Shown one piece after another: positions 18,037 to 26,949 of a stretch of 64,000 nucleotides of DNA; position 1 is the stretch's first letter; each line of letters begins with the position of its first letter. The notes under the pieces are model-generated. The model was not told the DNA's origin. It did not search any database and saw only the letters and a list, made by a program, of their open reading frames with translations. Source of the stretch: JAPPLB01 sp965208945 (GTDB taxonomy: Bacteria > Acidobacteriota > Terriglobia > Bryobacterales > UBA6623). The stretch lies in the NCBI GenBank assembly GCA_965208945.1, contig OZ242366.1, positions 3,844,001 through 3,908,000 on the forward strand, in the 5' to 3' direction. The position numbers and the translations under genes were made by a program.

Positions 18037-18244
18037 TAGCCTGCATGTCTCACCACGCGGCGAGGCGAAGTGGGTGAGAGGGCCGTCAGGACTAGGCGCA
18101 AGCCGGGCGGAGGAAGAAGGCGCGCGCCGCTTGGCGCGCGCAGGCGTACTTGAACCGTACGTCGAGCACGGCAAGCAAGCGCAACGAAGTCCTGGCGGTC
18201 CTATTCGTGTGCTTCGACCGTCGGGTGGTGAGACATGCAGGCTA
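18037..18244 (-). repeat. TAGCCTGCAT element copy 2, complete, type I, 208 bp
   Basis: Perfect 20-bp inverted ends: TAGCCTGCATGTCTCACCAC at 18037 and its exact complement ending at 18244. The interior is the reverse complement of the type I core, with GGCGAGGCGAAGTGGGTGAG, a CGCGCGCC-type hairpin, TTGAACCGTACG and GCAAGCGCAACGAAGTCC. It carries a GGAGGAAGAAGG insertion relative to the 183-bp copies. It lies 90 bp beyond the stop of the DUF1501 gene. No coding capacity. Confidence 0.85.
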
Positions 18245-18334
18245 GGAGCAGGTTCTCAGCGCGAGCAGCGCGTGTAACCCGGCCTTGGTCCCAGTGATGA
18301 AGACCGGCCTGCGGAATGCCGCGGTAGCGGATGA

Positions 18335-19765
18335 TCACACCAGGACGTCGTTGAGGACGGTCCCGTGCACGTCGGTCAGGCTGACGTCGCGGCCGCCGAA
18401 GCGGAAGGTGAGCTTCTGGTGGTCCAGCCCGAGTTGGTGGAGTATGGTGGCGTGGACGTCGTGGATCGAGATCGGGTGCTCGACGACCGAGTTTCCGAAT
18501 TCGTCGGTGGTCCCGTAGGTCACCCCCTTCTTGAAGCCGCCTCCTGCCAAGAAAATGGAGTAGCCGTTGACATGATGGTCGCGGCCCACATCCTCTTTGA
18601 TCTTCGGTGTGTGCGGGGTGCGGCCCATCTCACCCGCCCAGACGACGATGGTGGTGTCGAGCAGGCCGCGCTGCTTCAAATCCCGGATCAGGGCGGCCAC
18701 CGACTGTTCGGTGATCATGGCGTTCTCTTCGTGATACTTCTTTAGCTTGCTGTGCTGATCCCACGGCGAGTTGTTGGGATGGGTCAGCGGGCAGGTGATC
18801 TCCACGAAGCGCACGCCGGCCTCGACAAGACGCCGGGCGCGGAGACATTGCAGGGCGTAATGCTTCTTGTAGTCATTGGAGGTTTCGAGCCCGTACATGC
18901 GGCGGGTCACGATCGACTCACCGCTGATGTCGGCCAGTTCGGGAATCGTGGTCTGCAAGCGAAACGCGGTCTCGTAGTTCTTGATGGCTGACTCGATGGA
19001 ATCCTCCGCTGTCTCGGCAGCGAACGTGCTGTCCTGTTCGCGCAGCAGGTCGAGCTTGCGCCGCTGGATGGCGGGAAGATCGGACGGCGTGATGTTATCC
19101 ATCGCCACGCCCTTGGCCCGCAGCATCGTGGCAGCGTGAGACGCGGGAAGGAATGCGCTGCCAAAGTTTTCAAAGCCGCCGTTGGGAATCCAGTCGTTGT
19201 TGAGCAGGACGTAATTGGGCAGGTTGTCCCGCTCGGTGCCCAAGCCATAGGACACCCACGATCCGAAGCTCGGGGCCATGCCGGTAACGCGGCCCGTGTG
19301 CAGCAGCAGGTTCTGTTGACCGTGCAGGGGTTGCCGGCCGACCAGGGAGCGCAGAACACAGAGGTCATCGGCGGCTTCGGCAATATGCGGCAGCAACTCG
19401 CTGACCCACAGCCCGCTCTGGCCGCGTTGCCGGAACTGCCAAGGACTGCCCAGCCAGACCCGATCGGCTGTGGACTGCGATTTGGTCGAGACGGCCGATG
19501 CGCCGATCGCTTCGCCCTGGCGTTCTTTCAACATCGGTTTCGGATCGAACGTGTCGACATGGCTCGGACCACCGTCCATGAAGCAGAAAATGACGCTCTT
19601 TGCCTTTGCCGGGAAATCGCCGCCCGACTTGACCGAGGAGCCCTGCAGTTTGGTTTCTTCGGCCAAGAGGCTCGACAACGCCAGCATGCCGAATCCATTG
19701 GAGGCCGTGCTCAGCCACTCACGGCGTGTCATGGTCCGTCGGCCCGCAGATCCGTCAGCGAACAT
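18335..19765 (-). CDS. DUF1501 exported protein
   Basis: 476 residues of the DUF1501 family, a sulfatase/phosphatase-fold group abundant in Planctomycetes and Acidobacteriota and usually encoded beside PSCyt1/PSD1 cytochromes. A twin-arginine-like leader (MTRREWLSTASNGFGML) indicates export. Marks are VIFCFMDGGPSHVDTFDPKP near the N-terminus, RQRGQSGLWVSELLPHIA, SWVSYGLGTERDNLPNYV, LEAGVRFVEITC-type segment, VVWAGEMGRTPHTP and GRDHHVNGYSIFLAGGG with likely metal-binding Asp/His. Its ATG overlaps the upstream gene's stop by eleven bases, so the two are translationally coupled. Biochemical function of the family is unproven; a hydrolase acting on sulfated or phosphorylated glycans has been suggested by fold. 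Confidence 0.9.
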   Translation of the reverse strand: MFADGSAGRRTMTRREWLSTASNGFGMLALSSLLAEETKLQGSSVKSGGDFPAKAKSVIFCFMDGGPSHVDTFDPKPMLKERQGEAIGASAVSTKSQSTADRVWLGSPWQFRQRGQSGLWVSELLPHIAEAADDLCVLRSLVGRQPLHGQQNLLLHTGRVTGMAPSFGSWVSYGLGTERDNLPNYVLLNNDWIPNGGFENFGSAFLPASHAATMLRAKGVAMDNITPSDLPAIQRRKLDLLREQDSTFAAETAEDSIESAIKNYETAFRLQTTIPELADISGESIVTRRMYGLETSNDYKKHYALQCLRARRLVEAGVRFVEITCPLTHPNNSPWDQHSKLKKYHEENAMITEQSVAALIRDLKQRGLLDTTIVVWAGEMGRTPHTPKIKEDVGRDHHVNGYSIFLAGGGFKKGVTYGTTDEFGNSVVEHPISIHDVHATILHQLGLDHQKLTFRFGGRDVSLTDVHGTVLNDVLV

Positions 19766-22700
19766 AGAGAAACTCCTTGGTGTTGAACATCGCGTGCGCC
19801 ACGTCTTTCCAAACGTCCAGCGAATCCATCAGGCCGCTTGGCGGCGGCCTCTTATCGGGAACATCCTGATACAGGCCGGCGATGTCGTGAACAGCGCTCA
19901 TCCACCGCTCTCGTTCCTGTTCGTCGGGGTTACGGCCGAAGGCGCGCTGAAACATCAGTCCCAGCCTCTGTTCCGGCGATTCGTGCTTTACGGCGATCAA
20001 CCTCCGCGCCCAGAACTCAGCCTGCCCAACGGCAAACGGGTCGTTCAGAAGCGTCAGCGCCTGCCCCGGAACGTTGGTGACGTCGCGGACGCCGGTCGGG
20101 ATCTTCGGGTTGGGTTGGTTGAAAGTGCTGAGGAACCTGGGAGGTTCCATGATGGTCATCTTGAGATAGATCGAGCGGCGGCCCTGACCGTCGAGCGGTC
20201 CTGAGAGAAGCCACTTGGCCGGATCTTCGTTTGTCCGGTAGGGGTTGATCGGGCGGCCGAAGAGCCGCGAGTCCAGCCTTCCGGAAACGGCCAGCAGAGA
20301 GTCACGGATGGCTTCGGCATCCAGGCGCCGCAAGGGATAGTGGTGAAGCAGACGATTGAGAGGGTCCACCTCCCGGGCAACGGGGCTGACCCGGCTTGCC
20401 TGCCGGAACGTTTCGCTCATCACCATCATCCGCACAAGCTTCTTCACCGACCAGCCTTCCTCGACAAACCGGTCAGCGAGGTAGTCGAGCAACTCTGGGT
20501 GAGACGGCCGGTCGCCCAGATGCCCGAAATCGCTGGCCGTCTTGACGATGCCGGCTCCGAATACCCAGTGCCAGACGCGATTGACAAAAACACGGGCTGT
20601 CAAGGGGTTCTTCGGACTCGCGACCAGCTCGGCCAACTCCCGGCGTCCGCTACGCTCCGGGCGTGGGGCTTTTTCACGGGGACCGGCGATGACCTCGACG
20701 TATCCCCGCGGCACAGGATCACCCAGGTCTTCGTAGACGCCACGGATGTTGAGGCGGTAGTCGCGGCCGGGTTCGAGATCGGCCATGCCGTTGACCGTCT
20801 GCGGTTCGGCCAGTTGCCGTTCGAGACTGCGATAGGAAGCGACCAACTCGCGGATGGATTCACGGGCGTCCATCTTGTTGGGCAGCAGCCTGTTGTCGAG
20901 CATCCAGTTGATCAACCGGACGTCGTCCTCATCCGCTCGATCCTGGGCCCAGGCTTCCAGAGAGGCGGTCAGCCATTGTCCGTATCGATCCGCCAGAGCC
21001 GGAAGATCAGTTGGGGGTTCAGCAGCGAAGAATGAGCTGAACCGCGTCAACTCATCGGCGGGCGAGGCAAGGCATGTCCCGGGTTTCACGGAATCCGTGA
21101 CTTCGCCTTGATTTACCAAGAAGGCGCGGGTGATGCCGAACCAACTGCTCGGGTCGTCCGCGCCGCAACTGTTCTCTCGCACCTTTTCCTTGGTGCACCC
21201 TGCGAGACCGACGCGCGGCGGGAAGTAGGGGTTCGAAGCTTTGGTGGTAAGCTCGACGAAGGTTCGTACCTGCTCCATCTCAAGCGGAGTTCGCGCCCGA
21301 GCCGTCTTATCGGTCCCGGTGGTGGTATGACACACCCAATGCAGCTTGTCTTCCTCCAGGTAGGCGTACTCCCGCTCTGTCAAGAACGCGTTGTCCGCCA
21401 ACAGCCGGCGCGTGCTGTAATCTCCGCCGCTTACCTCCAGGCTTACATGAGGTTGGCTGTAAAAGTTGAGATAGGGGCTACGGATAGCGCCATTGAGGCG
21501 CGGTGAGAGCGAGTGAGTAAACAACCCTGCGGGCAGCAGCATGCCCACCGCCTGTTGGCCTTCGAGCGCGACCGTGAAGTCGCCGTTCGATACCGGACCA
21601 TCACGCAACCCGACGCCATCCAGCGACCAGCCCTCGGGGACGCCGCTACGGAAATCCGCAAGGAGAGAGAACTCCTCTGCATTGCTTCGGGAGCGCTCTT
21701 GAAGGGCGCCGGCATAATGCTCGGCCAACCCCGCCCAGCTACTTTTGACGCTCCCGCCCTCTTTGACCACTGATTGATGGAGTTCGAACCAGGGGAACAG
21801 TGGATCTTCCAGAGAAGGTCTCTGTTCCTGAGCCGTTTTCTCCTCCGATTCAGGCGACTCTTCATCTTCAGAGGATTGTTTCTCCGCTTCTTCAGGATTT
21901 TCTTCCGGTTCGAATTTGAGCACTTTTTCCCAGGCGGTGAGGCGTGACGGGTCGAGCCCGTTGGCTAGTTTCCCTGCATGCCTGTCGCCGTCGATGCGGG
22001 CCTGAGCAGCTCGAAGATACAGGGGGATGTCCCGCGCTTCCTCCAACCACCAGGCCGCCAGAGGGGTACGGAGTTTGGCCTTCAGCGCTGAAAGCTCGTC
22101 GAGAACCTCCCTGTTGCGGTCGAGCGTGTCCACCGTATTAACCAGCCAGCGCGAACTCAGGAACACGCCGCCCAGCGCGTAGTAATCTTTCTGAGAAATG
22201 GCGTCCAGTTTGTGGTCATGGCAACGCGCACAGGCCACCGTCATCGCCTGGAACGCTTTGGAAAAGGCGTCGATCTTGTTGTCCAGCATCTCCTGATAGA
22301 TGCCGTTGAAGGCCACGCTGTCCCCGTGGCGTTTTTCGCCCATCTGGAAAAACATCGGCCCGATGAGCGACTCGTTGATCTGCTCGGAAGTATTGATTCG
22401 AGGATGGGGAAGAAGGTCGCCGGCGATCTGTTCGCGCAAGAGCTGGTCGAAGGGGATGTCGGCGTTGAAGGCCCTGATCAGGTAGTCTCTGAAGCGCCAC
22501 GATCCTTTGGCGGGGACGTCCCATTCATAACCGTAGGTGTCGGTGTAACGTACGACATCCATCCAATGCCGCGCCCAGCGTTCACCGAAGTGGGGCGAGG
22601 CCAGCAAGCGATCGACCGCGTCGGCGTACGCGCCAGGGCCTGGGTCGCTTAGAAAGGCGCTGACATCCTCGGGTTTGGGCGGCAGGCCGGTCAGCACGAA

Positions 22701-23330
22701 GCTAAGCCGGCGCAGAAGAGCGGCGCGGCCGGCTCTCTGCGCGGGGGCGAGGCCGTTCTCTTCAAGCTTCGCGAGGATGAAACGGTCGATGTCTTGATCC
22801 GACCACTGTTCCTGCTCGACACTGGGAACCGTCGGCCGAACAACGGGTTGCAGACTCCACCAGCGGCTCCGCTCGCGGAACGTCTCCTCCCACGACTTCT
22901 CGACGACCGTCGCTGCCGAGGGCGCATCGCGAGGATCGGGCGCCCCCATGCTTATCCAACGCTCGAACGCCGAAATTACTTCGGGAGCCAGTTTCTCGCC
23001 CCCCAGGGGCATCGGCGCCGCGGAGCCCTGATGCCGGATGGCTCGAATGAGAGGGCTCAGGTCGACATTGCCGGGTATGATCGCCGGCCCGGACATGCCT
23101 CCCTGCTGCCAACCGCCACGGTAGTCGAGCCGCAAGTTCCCCTGCGGCCGTTCCCCGCTGTGGCAGACCGTACAATTCTCGACCAAGGCGGGACGAATCT
23201 TGCTTTCAAAGAATTCCAGTGCGGCGGGACTGAGGTCTTGGGCATCTCCTTCCGCCGCATGGATGGACACGGAGGCCCAGGGGAGGAGTCCCATGACGAC
23301 GGCAAGCGAAACTCTCTTGCGCAGAGACAC
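19755..23330 (-). CDS. PSCyt1-DUF1549-DUF1553(PSD1) periplasmic cytochrome-like protein
   Basis: About 1190 residues from a GTG at 23330 that directly opens the signal peptide (RKRVSLAVVMGLLPWASVSIHA). A GTG 63 bases upstream is also in frame but would put a polar leader first. One haem-c motif, CTVCH at about residues 53-57, lies in the N-terminal PSCyt1 domain (FFESKIRPALVENCTVCHSG). DUF1549 follows at about 180-400 (RLSFVLTGLPPKPEDV, FGERWARHWMDVVRYTDT, ACARCHDHKLDAISQKDYYAL with a second CARCH). A variable middle with an acidic EEAEKQ stretch precedes DUF1553 near the C-terminus (NPLTARVFVNRVWHWVFG). Forms a pair with the DUF1501 gene. Electron transfer during extracellular or periplasmic substrate oxidation is inferred. 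Confidence 0.87.
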   Translation of the reverse strand: MSLRKRVSLAVVMGLLPWASVSIHAAEGDAQDLSPAALEFFESKIRPALVENCTVCHSGERPQGNLRLDYRGGWQQGGMSGPAIIPGNVDLSPLIRAIRHQGSAAPMPLGGEKLAPEVISAFERWISMGAPDPRDAPSAATVVEKSWEETFRERSRWWSLQPVVRPTVPSVEQEQWSDQDIDRFILAKLEENGLAPAQRAGRAALLRRLSFVLTGLPPKPEDVSAFLSDPGPGAYADAVDRLLASPHFGERWARHWMDVVRYTDTYGYEWDVPAKGSWRFRDYLIRAFNADIPFDQLLREQIAGDLLPHPRINTSEQINESLIGPMFFQMGEKRHGDSVAFNGIYQEMLDNKIDAFSKAFQAMTVACARCHDHKLDAISQKDYYALGGVFLSSRWLVNTVDTLDRNREVLDELSALKAKLRTPLAAWWLEEARDIPLYLRAAQARIDGDRHAGKLANGLDPSRLTAWEKVLKFEPEENPEEAEKQSSEDEESPESEEKTAQEQRPSLEDPLFPWFELHQSVVKEGGSVKSSWAGLAEHYAGALQERSRSNAEEFSLLADFRSGVPEGWSLDGVGLRDGPVSNGDFTVALEGQQAVGMLLPAGLFTHSLSPRLNGAIRSPYLNFYSQPHVSLEVSGGDYSTRRLLADNAFLTEREYAYLEEDKLHWVCHTTTGTDKTARARTPLEMEQVRTFVELTTKASNPYFPPRVGLAGCTKEKVRENSCGADDPSSWFGITRAFLVNQGEVTDSVKPGTCLASPADELTRFSSFFAAEPPTDLPALADRYGQWLTASLEAWAQDRADEDDVRLINWMLDNRLLPNKMDARESIRELVASYRSLERQLAEPQTVNGMADLEPGRDYRLNIRGVYEDLGDPVPRGYVEVIAGPREKAPRPERSGRRELAELVASPKNPLTARVFVNRVWHWVFGAGIVKTASDFGHLGDRPSHPELLDYLADRFVEEGWSVKKLVRMMVMSETFRQASRVSPVAREVDPLNRLLHHYPLRRLDAEAIRDSLLAVSGRLDSRLFGRPINPYRTNEDPAKWLLSGPLDGQGRRSIYLKMTIMEPPRFLSTFNQPNPKIPTGVRDVTNVPGQALTLLNDPFAVGQAEFWARRLIAVKHESPEQRLGLMFQRAFGRNPDEQERERWMSAVHDIAGLYQDVPDKRPPPSGLMDSLDVWKDVAHAMFNTKEFLYVR

Positions 23331-23562
23331 TACGCTCTCTCTCGATTGTCCAGTACGTTCCAGGTTCTGCGTCGGATGAGACAATCTTAACACCGATGTT
23401 TCCTGAATCGAGCCTCCTGACAGCCATCACTTGCCGAAACACTGTGTGAGGATGTCTCGCCGCCACTCGGTTTTGTTTGTCCAGACGGTCAGAATGAAGG
23501 CTGCCCATCGTTTGGGTTCCACTCCCGACGGGTTCAAGAGCGCCTAAGGACGCTGGCTTAGT

Positions 23563-25035
23563 CTACGAAGCTGCGGGCTGGACCTCGCCCCTCTCATTCC
23601 ACATTTCTTCAAGCAGGCCAACCGTCTTGTCGACCACCATTTCTGCTGTGCCCGGCACGAGGGCTGAACCGACGGCGTAGGACTGCAGGAATAACATGTC
23701 CGGGATGTGATAACGCCGGAAGAAGGACCAGCCTTTCTCGGGATAAGCATCCTTCGTCGGGATATACGTCAGGCAACCGTTGCTGTATCCGCAGAACAGG
23801 GTGTGGGGGAAGGGGGAACGGCGCTTCACCTGCATCCCCGATGCCGCGAAGGTCTCTCCCGGGAAGGCGGCGATGGCCAGGTCGCCGATCGTGATCACCT
23901 GGATGGTTCCGTCCAGGGAGCGCTTGCGGTTGTTTTCTACCCGGTCGAGCAGAGCGCGGGCGCAGTATACGTAGCGCTGAGCGACGTTGCGCTTCACCTG
24001 GTCCGCTCCGCTCGTCTTGGCCTCCTCCAGTTCGGCGAGGCACTTGTTGTGCATCTCTCGTGCGTACTCCAGCGTCGGATACTCCATCAGCGGCAGTTCG
24101 ACGGCGATTTCCTTCGCGGCGATGGGAGATGGAGGCTCTTCAGCAATCGGGACTCGTGGATAGGCGGAAGCCTTCGCCAACATCCCGAAAATGATGCGAG
24201 GTCCCCTCTCGGTGTCGGTGTAGAGAGACGAGCAAACCTTGAGCACTTCGCTTCCAAGAGTAAACCCCAGCCGGTTTTTGGCATCGGAGTTGTCCTCATC
24301 AGCGCCGATGCCGGTAATCGGGTCGATGTCGCCGGCATTGGCTTGCAGGAAGATGCTGAGGCAGCCCAGAGCACTCTCGATCAGTTGACGCGCCACCCCG
24401 GGATAGTCCGGCGACCACTTCAGATATTTTGGCCCCATCGTTACGGTGTGACAGCCGTGCGCAAAGACGACCGCCTTGGGCCGGCCCTGCAAATCATCGA
24501 CTCGGATGACCCGCACTTCATGGTCCACCGGACCGTCGGGGTTCTCTCCCAGAATGATGTCTCCGACATCGTCCCGTTCTCTGCGGTTGATGCCGATTCG
24601 CGCTTCCCCGGTCCCTGTTGCGAGACGCGCCCCTCCAAGGTTCGCAAGCGCGGCCGAAGCCAGCGTGTTCATCTCTTCGATGATGCGGGCCTCGTATTCC
24701 GCCCTCATGCGGTGTTGCCGGGGATCGTCATCGTAGAAATAACCCTTCATGGTCGGCCCGCAATGGGTGTGATTGCAGTTGAGCAGGACATGCGATGCCG
24801 GTGTCTGCAGAACTTGGCTGAACGCGTTCTTGATCCCCTGGAGCATCTCGCCGTGCAGGAAAGCCAGGTCGAGCCCAACCACCGCTGCGCGCGAACCGTC
24901 GTTGTCTAGCACCAGAGCTGTCGCGGTCAGGTCCGCGTCCATACCTTGCGCCACACCGGCGCGGCCGGCATAGCCCACCATGGTCATGCCGTTCGGGGGG
25001 GTAATGATGGATCGTGCGACACCGGCTTGCAGCAC
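23563..25035 (-). CDS. Neutral/alkaline ceramidase-like hydrolase (N-terminal domain family)
   Basis: 490 residues from a GTG at 25035 with AGGAGG five bases upstream; the upstream in-frame region encodes a basic, non-conserved leader. The N-terminus has the typical AGVARSIITPPNGMTMVGYAGR. Zinc-ligand regions are NCNHTHCGP and HGCHTVTMGP. In true neutral ceramidases the nucleophilic serine lies in a GDVSPN motif; here the position reads ANAGDIDPITG, so serine is missing and ceramide hydrolysis is doubtful. The C-terminal family part ends in FPGETFAASGMQVKRRSPF and GYSNGCLTYIPTKDAYPEKG. No signal peptide, so probably cytosolic. It diverges from an ACS-type transporter; the same pairing recurs at 40.5-43.2 kb, hinting at uptake and hydrolysis of one class of amide or ester. 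Confidence 0.82.
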   Translation of the reverse strand: MLQAGVARSIITPPNGMTMVGYAGRAGVAQGMDADLTATALVLDNDGSRAAVVGLDLAFLHGEMLQGIKNAFSQVLQTPASHVLLNCNHTHCGPTMKGYFYDDDPRQHRMRAEYEARIIEEMNTLASAALANLGGARLATGTGEARIGINRRERDDVGDIILGENPDGPVDHEVRVIRVDDLQGRPKAVVFAHGCHTVTMGPKYLKWSPDYPGVARQLIESALGCLSIFLQANAGDIDPITGIGADEDNSDAKNRLGFTLGSEVLKVCSSLYTDTERGPRIIFGMLAKASAYPRVPIAEEPPSPIAAKEIAVELPLMEYPTLEYAREMHNKCLAELEEAKTSGADQVKRNVAQRYVYCARALLDRVENNRKRSLDGTIQVITIGDLAIAAFPGETFAASGMQVKRRSPFPHTLFCGYSNGCLTYIPTKDAYPEKGWSFFRRYHIPDMLFLQSYAVGSALVPGTAEMVVDKTVGLLEEMWNERGEVQPAAS

Positions 25036-25242
25036 AATGCCCTCCTGAATCGGGTAGCTCCTGGGTCTCAGCCGCGAGCGTCGTTCCTCGTCATGGAAAC
25101 ACGGCATGACGGCGCTGTTTTTTGCGGGCGGGGGGTTGATGAAATGCCACCAGATGGTACTCTACCGACTTGCGCGGGTCAAGGACCTTACAAGACGGCC
25201 AAAGGTCCATGCCGCTGCGAACCCCATGTCACGCGAGGGATT

Positions 25243-26502
25243 TTGAGAACGGACGTGCGGTCAGACAAGAAGCGCTGGTGGATCATAGGACTGTTGTGCT
25301 TCGCGGCGTTGGTCAACTACGTCGACCGGAACAACCTGAGCGTTGCCGCCGTGCCGGTGATGGAAGACTTCGACTTCTCGCCGGCGCTCGCCGGAACGCT
25401 GATGTCGGCGTTCTTCTGGACCTACACGCTCCTACAGATTCCGTCGGGCTGGGCGGTCGACCGCTTTGGGTTGCGGTGGACGTATGGGCTCTCCTTCCTG
25501 ATCTGGTCGTTGTCCTCGGCGGCGATCGGGCTGGCCCGGTCCTTCAATCAGATCCTCGTGTTCCGGTTGATTCTCGGATTTGGCCAAGCGGCGGTCCAAC
25601 CGGTCAGCCTGACCTACATCCGCACGAACTTCGACGACGAGGAACAAGGTTTCCCCACTGCGGTTTACGTCTTGGGGATGAATATCGGTCCCGCGGTGGG
25701 AGCGTTCCTCGGAGGAGCGCTTCTCGAAGAGTTGGGGTGGCGCCAAGTGTTTATTCTGACCGGCCTCATCCCGTGTGTCTGGCTCATCCCCTGGTTCCTG
25801 CTGGCTCCCTCCGGGCGAGCGAAACTGACGTCAGGAGACCAGCCGCCTACCGCAAAGGTTCCGCTACGGAAACTCTTTTCCAACCCGGCGGTCTGGGGCA
25901 TCACGATTACGGCTTTCTTCTATTCGTACTTCTGGTATTTCGTCATGAGTTGGCTTCCCGCGTATTTGGTCATGGAGCGGGGCATGTCGGACCGCGACAT
26001 GGGGATCTACACGGCCTTGCCATACATCGCCATGGCCGTGGTGTCCCCCTCGGCGGCACGCCTTGCCGACCACTGGGCCCGGAGGACAGGGCGGCCCATC
26101 CTGGTCCGCAAGATCTTCATCATCAGCGGATACATCCTTGGAAGCTCGACGTTGCTGCTGATCTGGACCGAGTCCGCTCAAGCCGCCTCGGCGATCCTCA
26201 TCTTTGCCTTGGCCAGCATCGGCCTGACCAGCGCCAACTATTGGGCACTCACCCAGGCGATTTCGCCACGGGCTTTCGTCGGCCGGGCGATCGGTTACCA
26301 GAACACCGTCAGCAACCTCGCGGGCATCTGTGCGCCGATGTTGACCGGTATTCTGGTCGGTGAATCGGAAAACTTCTCCTCCTCTATCGCCTTCGCGGCC
26401 GTTTCACTGTGGATTGCTGCTGCCTCCTATGCCTTCCTGGTGCGAGAATCGAGCGCAAGTGAGATCAAAGGGCTGTTTGCCGGCGAGAAGCGTCCTTCTT
26501 GA
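25243..26502 (+). CDS. MFS transporter, anion:cation symporter (ACS) type
   Basis: About 419 residues from a TTG at 25243, with GAGGG just upstream; a GTG at 25255 is the alternative. The long upstream open frame overlaps the divergent hydrolase gene and is not coding. Twelve helices. The N-terminal NYVDRNNLSVAAVPVMEDF and the FFWTYTLLQIPSGWAVDRFG loop 2-3 signature place it with hexuronate, glucarate and organic-anion carriers. Further marks are FGQAAVQPVSLTYIRTNF and ALTQAISPRAFVGRAIGYQN in the second half. It faces the ceramidase-like gene across a 207-bp divergent promoter region, so the two are probably co-regulated. Confidence 0.88.
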   Translation: MRTDVRSDKKRWWIIGLLCFAALVNYVDRNNLSVAAVPVMEDFDFSPALAGTLMSAFFWTYTLLQIPSGWAVDRFGLRWTYGLSFLIWSLSSAAIGLARSFNQILVFRLILGFGQAAVQPVSLTYIRTNFDDEEQGFPTAVYVLGMNIGPAVGAFLGGALLEELGWRQVFILTGLIPCVWLIPWFLLAPSGRAKLTSGDQPPTAKVPLRKLFSNPAVWGITITAFFYSYFWYFVMSWLPAYLVMERGMSDRDMGIYTALPYIAMAVVSPSAARLADHWARRTGRPILVRKIFIISGYILGSSTLLLIWTESAQAASAILIFALASIGLTSANYWALTQAISPRAFVGRAIGYQNTVSNLAGICAPMLTGILVGESENFSSSIAFAAVSLWIAAASYAFLVRESSASEIKGLFAGEKRPS

Positions 26503-26949
26503 TTTGGCGGTGCGCAAAATTGTTTCGAGAGCCTGACGGGAACTACGACGGGATCAAGTCACCGGGCGGTGGCCTCCCGCTCGAGGACGGGCGCCTGCTG
26601 CCGGTCAACTCCGACTGGCGCTACAACAAACGCTGTGAGAACCGGATGCCCCTCTATACCTCCGGCAAGGAACAACGTGTCGAGTGAACGCTGGACGTGA
26701 CAACTTTCGAGCCCGGGAAGCGTAGCGATACGAGACCGCGCTCCCAGTTCAAGGAGCAACGCTGCATAGAGATGCGAGTGCTACTGGTAAAGTAATGATC
26801 CAGTTATGGTTACGGGTTTTCCATCACCCTGCTATCTTCGACGGTTGCTCTTATATGGAGCCGGTTCTGGAATCTGAAGATTTGATGACACAGGGATCGA
26901 GGCGGATCAATAGAGATACATCGATATTCATTCGGTGAAGGGAGAGCGT
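26503..26949 (+). other. Spacer with a possible gene remnant
   Basis: Frame 26499-26687 (62 codons, no ribosome site, ATT/ATG start doubtful) ends in a natural-looking tail, GNYDGIKSPGGGLPLEDGRL then KEQRVE, but matches no family I recognise; it may be a 3' fragment. The remaining 260 bases are AT-richer than the surroundings (26790-26935) and likely contain the promoter of the cyclase gene. Nothing else seen. Confidence 0.3.

Larger units (their letters stand above)
16670..18334. repeat. 1.66-kb gene-free spacer built from repeats
   Basis: No credible gene. It contains two TAGCCTGCAT-family elements in reverse orientation (from 16987, and 18037-18244), at least five runs of the CACGAATC/CACGAGAC heptamer near 17190, 17380, 17415, 17450 and 17850, two identical ACTGAAGCCCTTCAGT hairpins, and GTTCGCCATT or GCCCGGCATT-type short repeats near 17640-17670 and 17985-18015. 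ORFs here encode only low-complexity peptides such as TNHETRDTNHG and are rejected. It separates convergent genes and looks like a repeat-accretion site. Confidence 0.75.
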
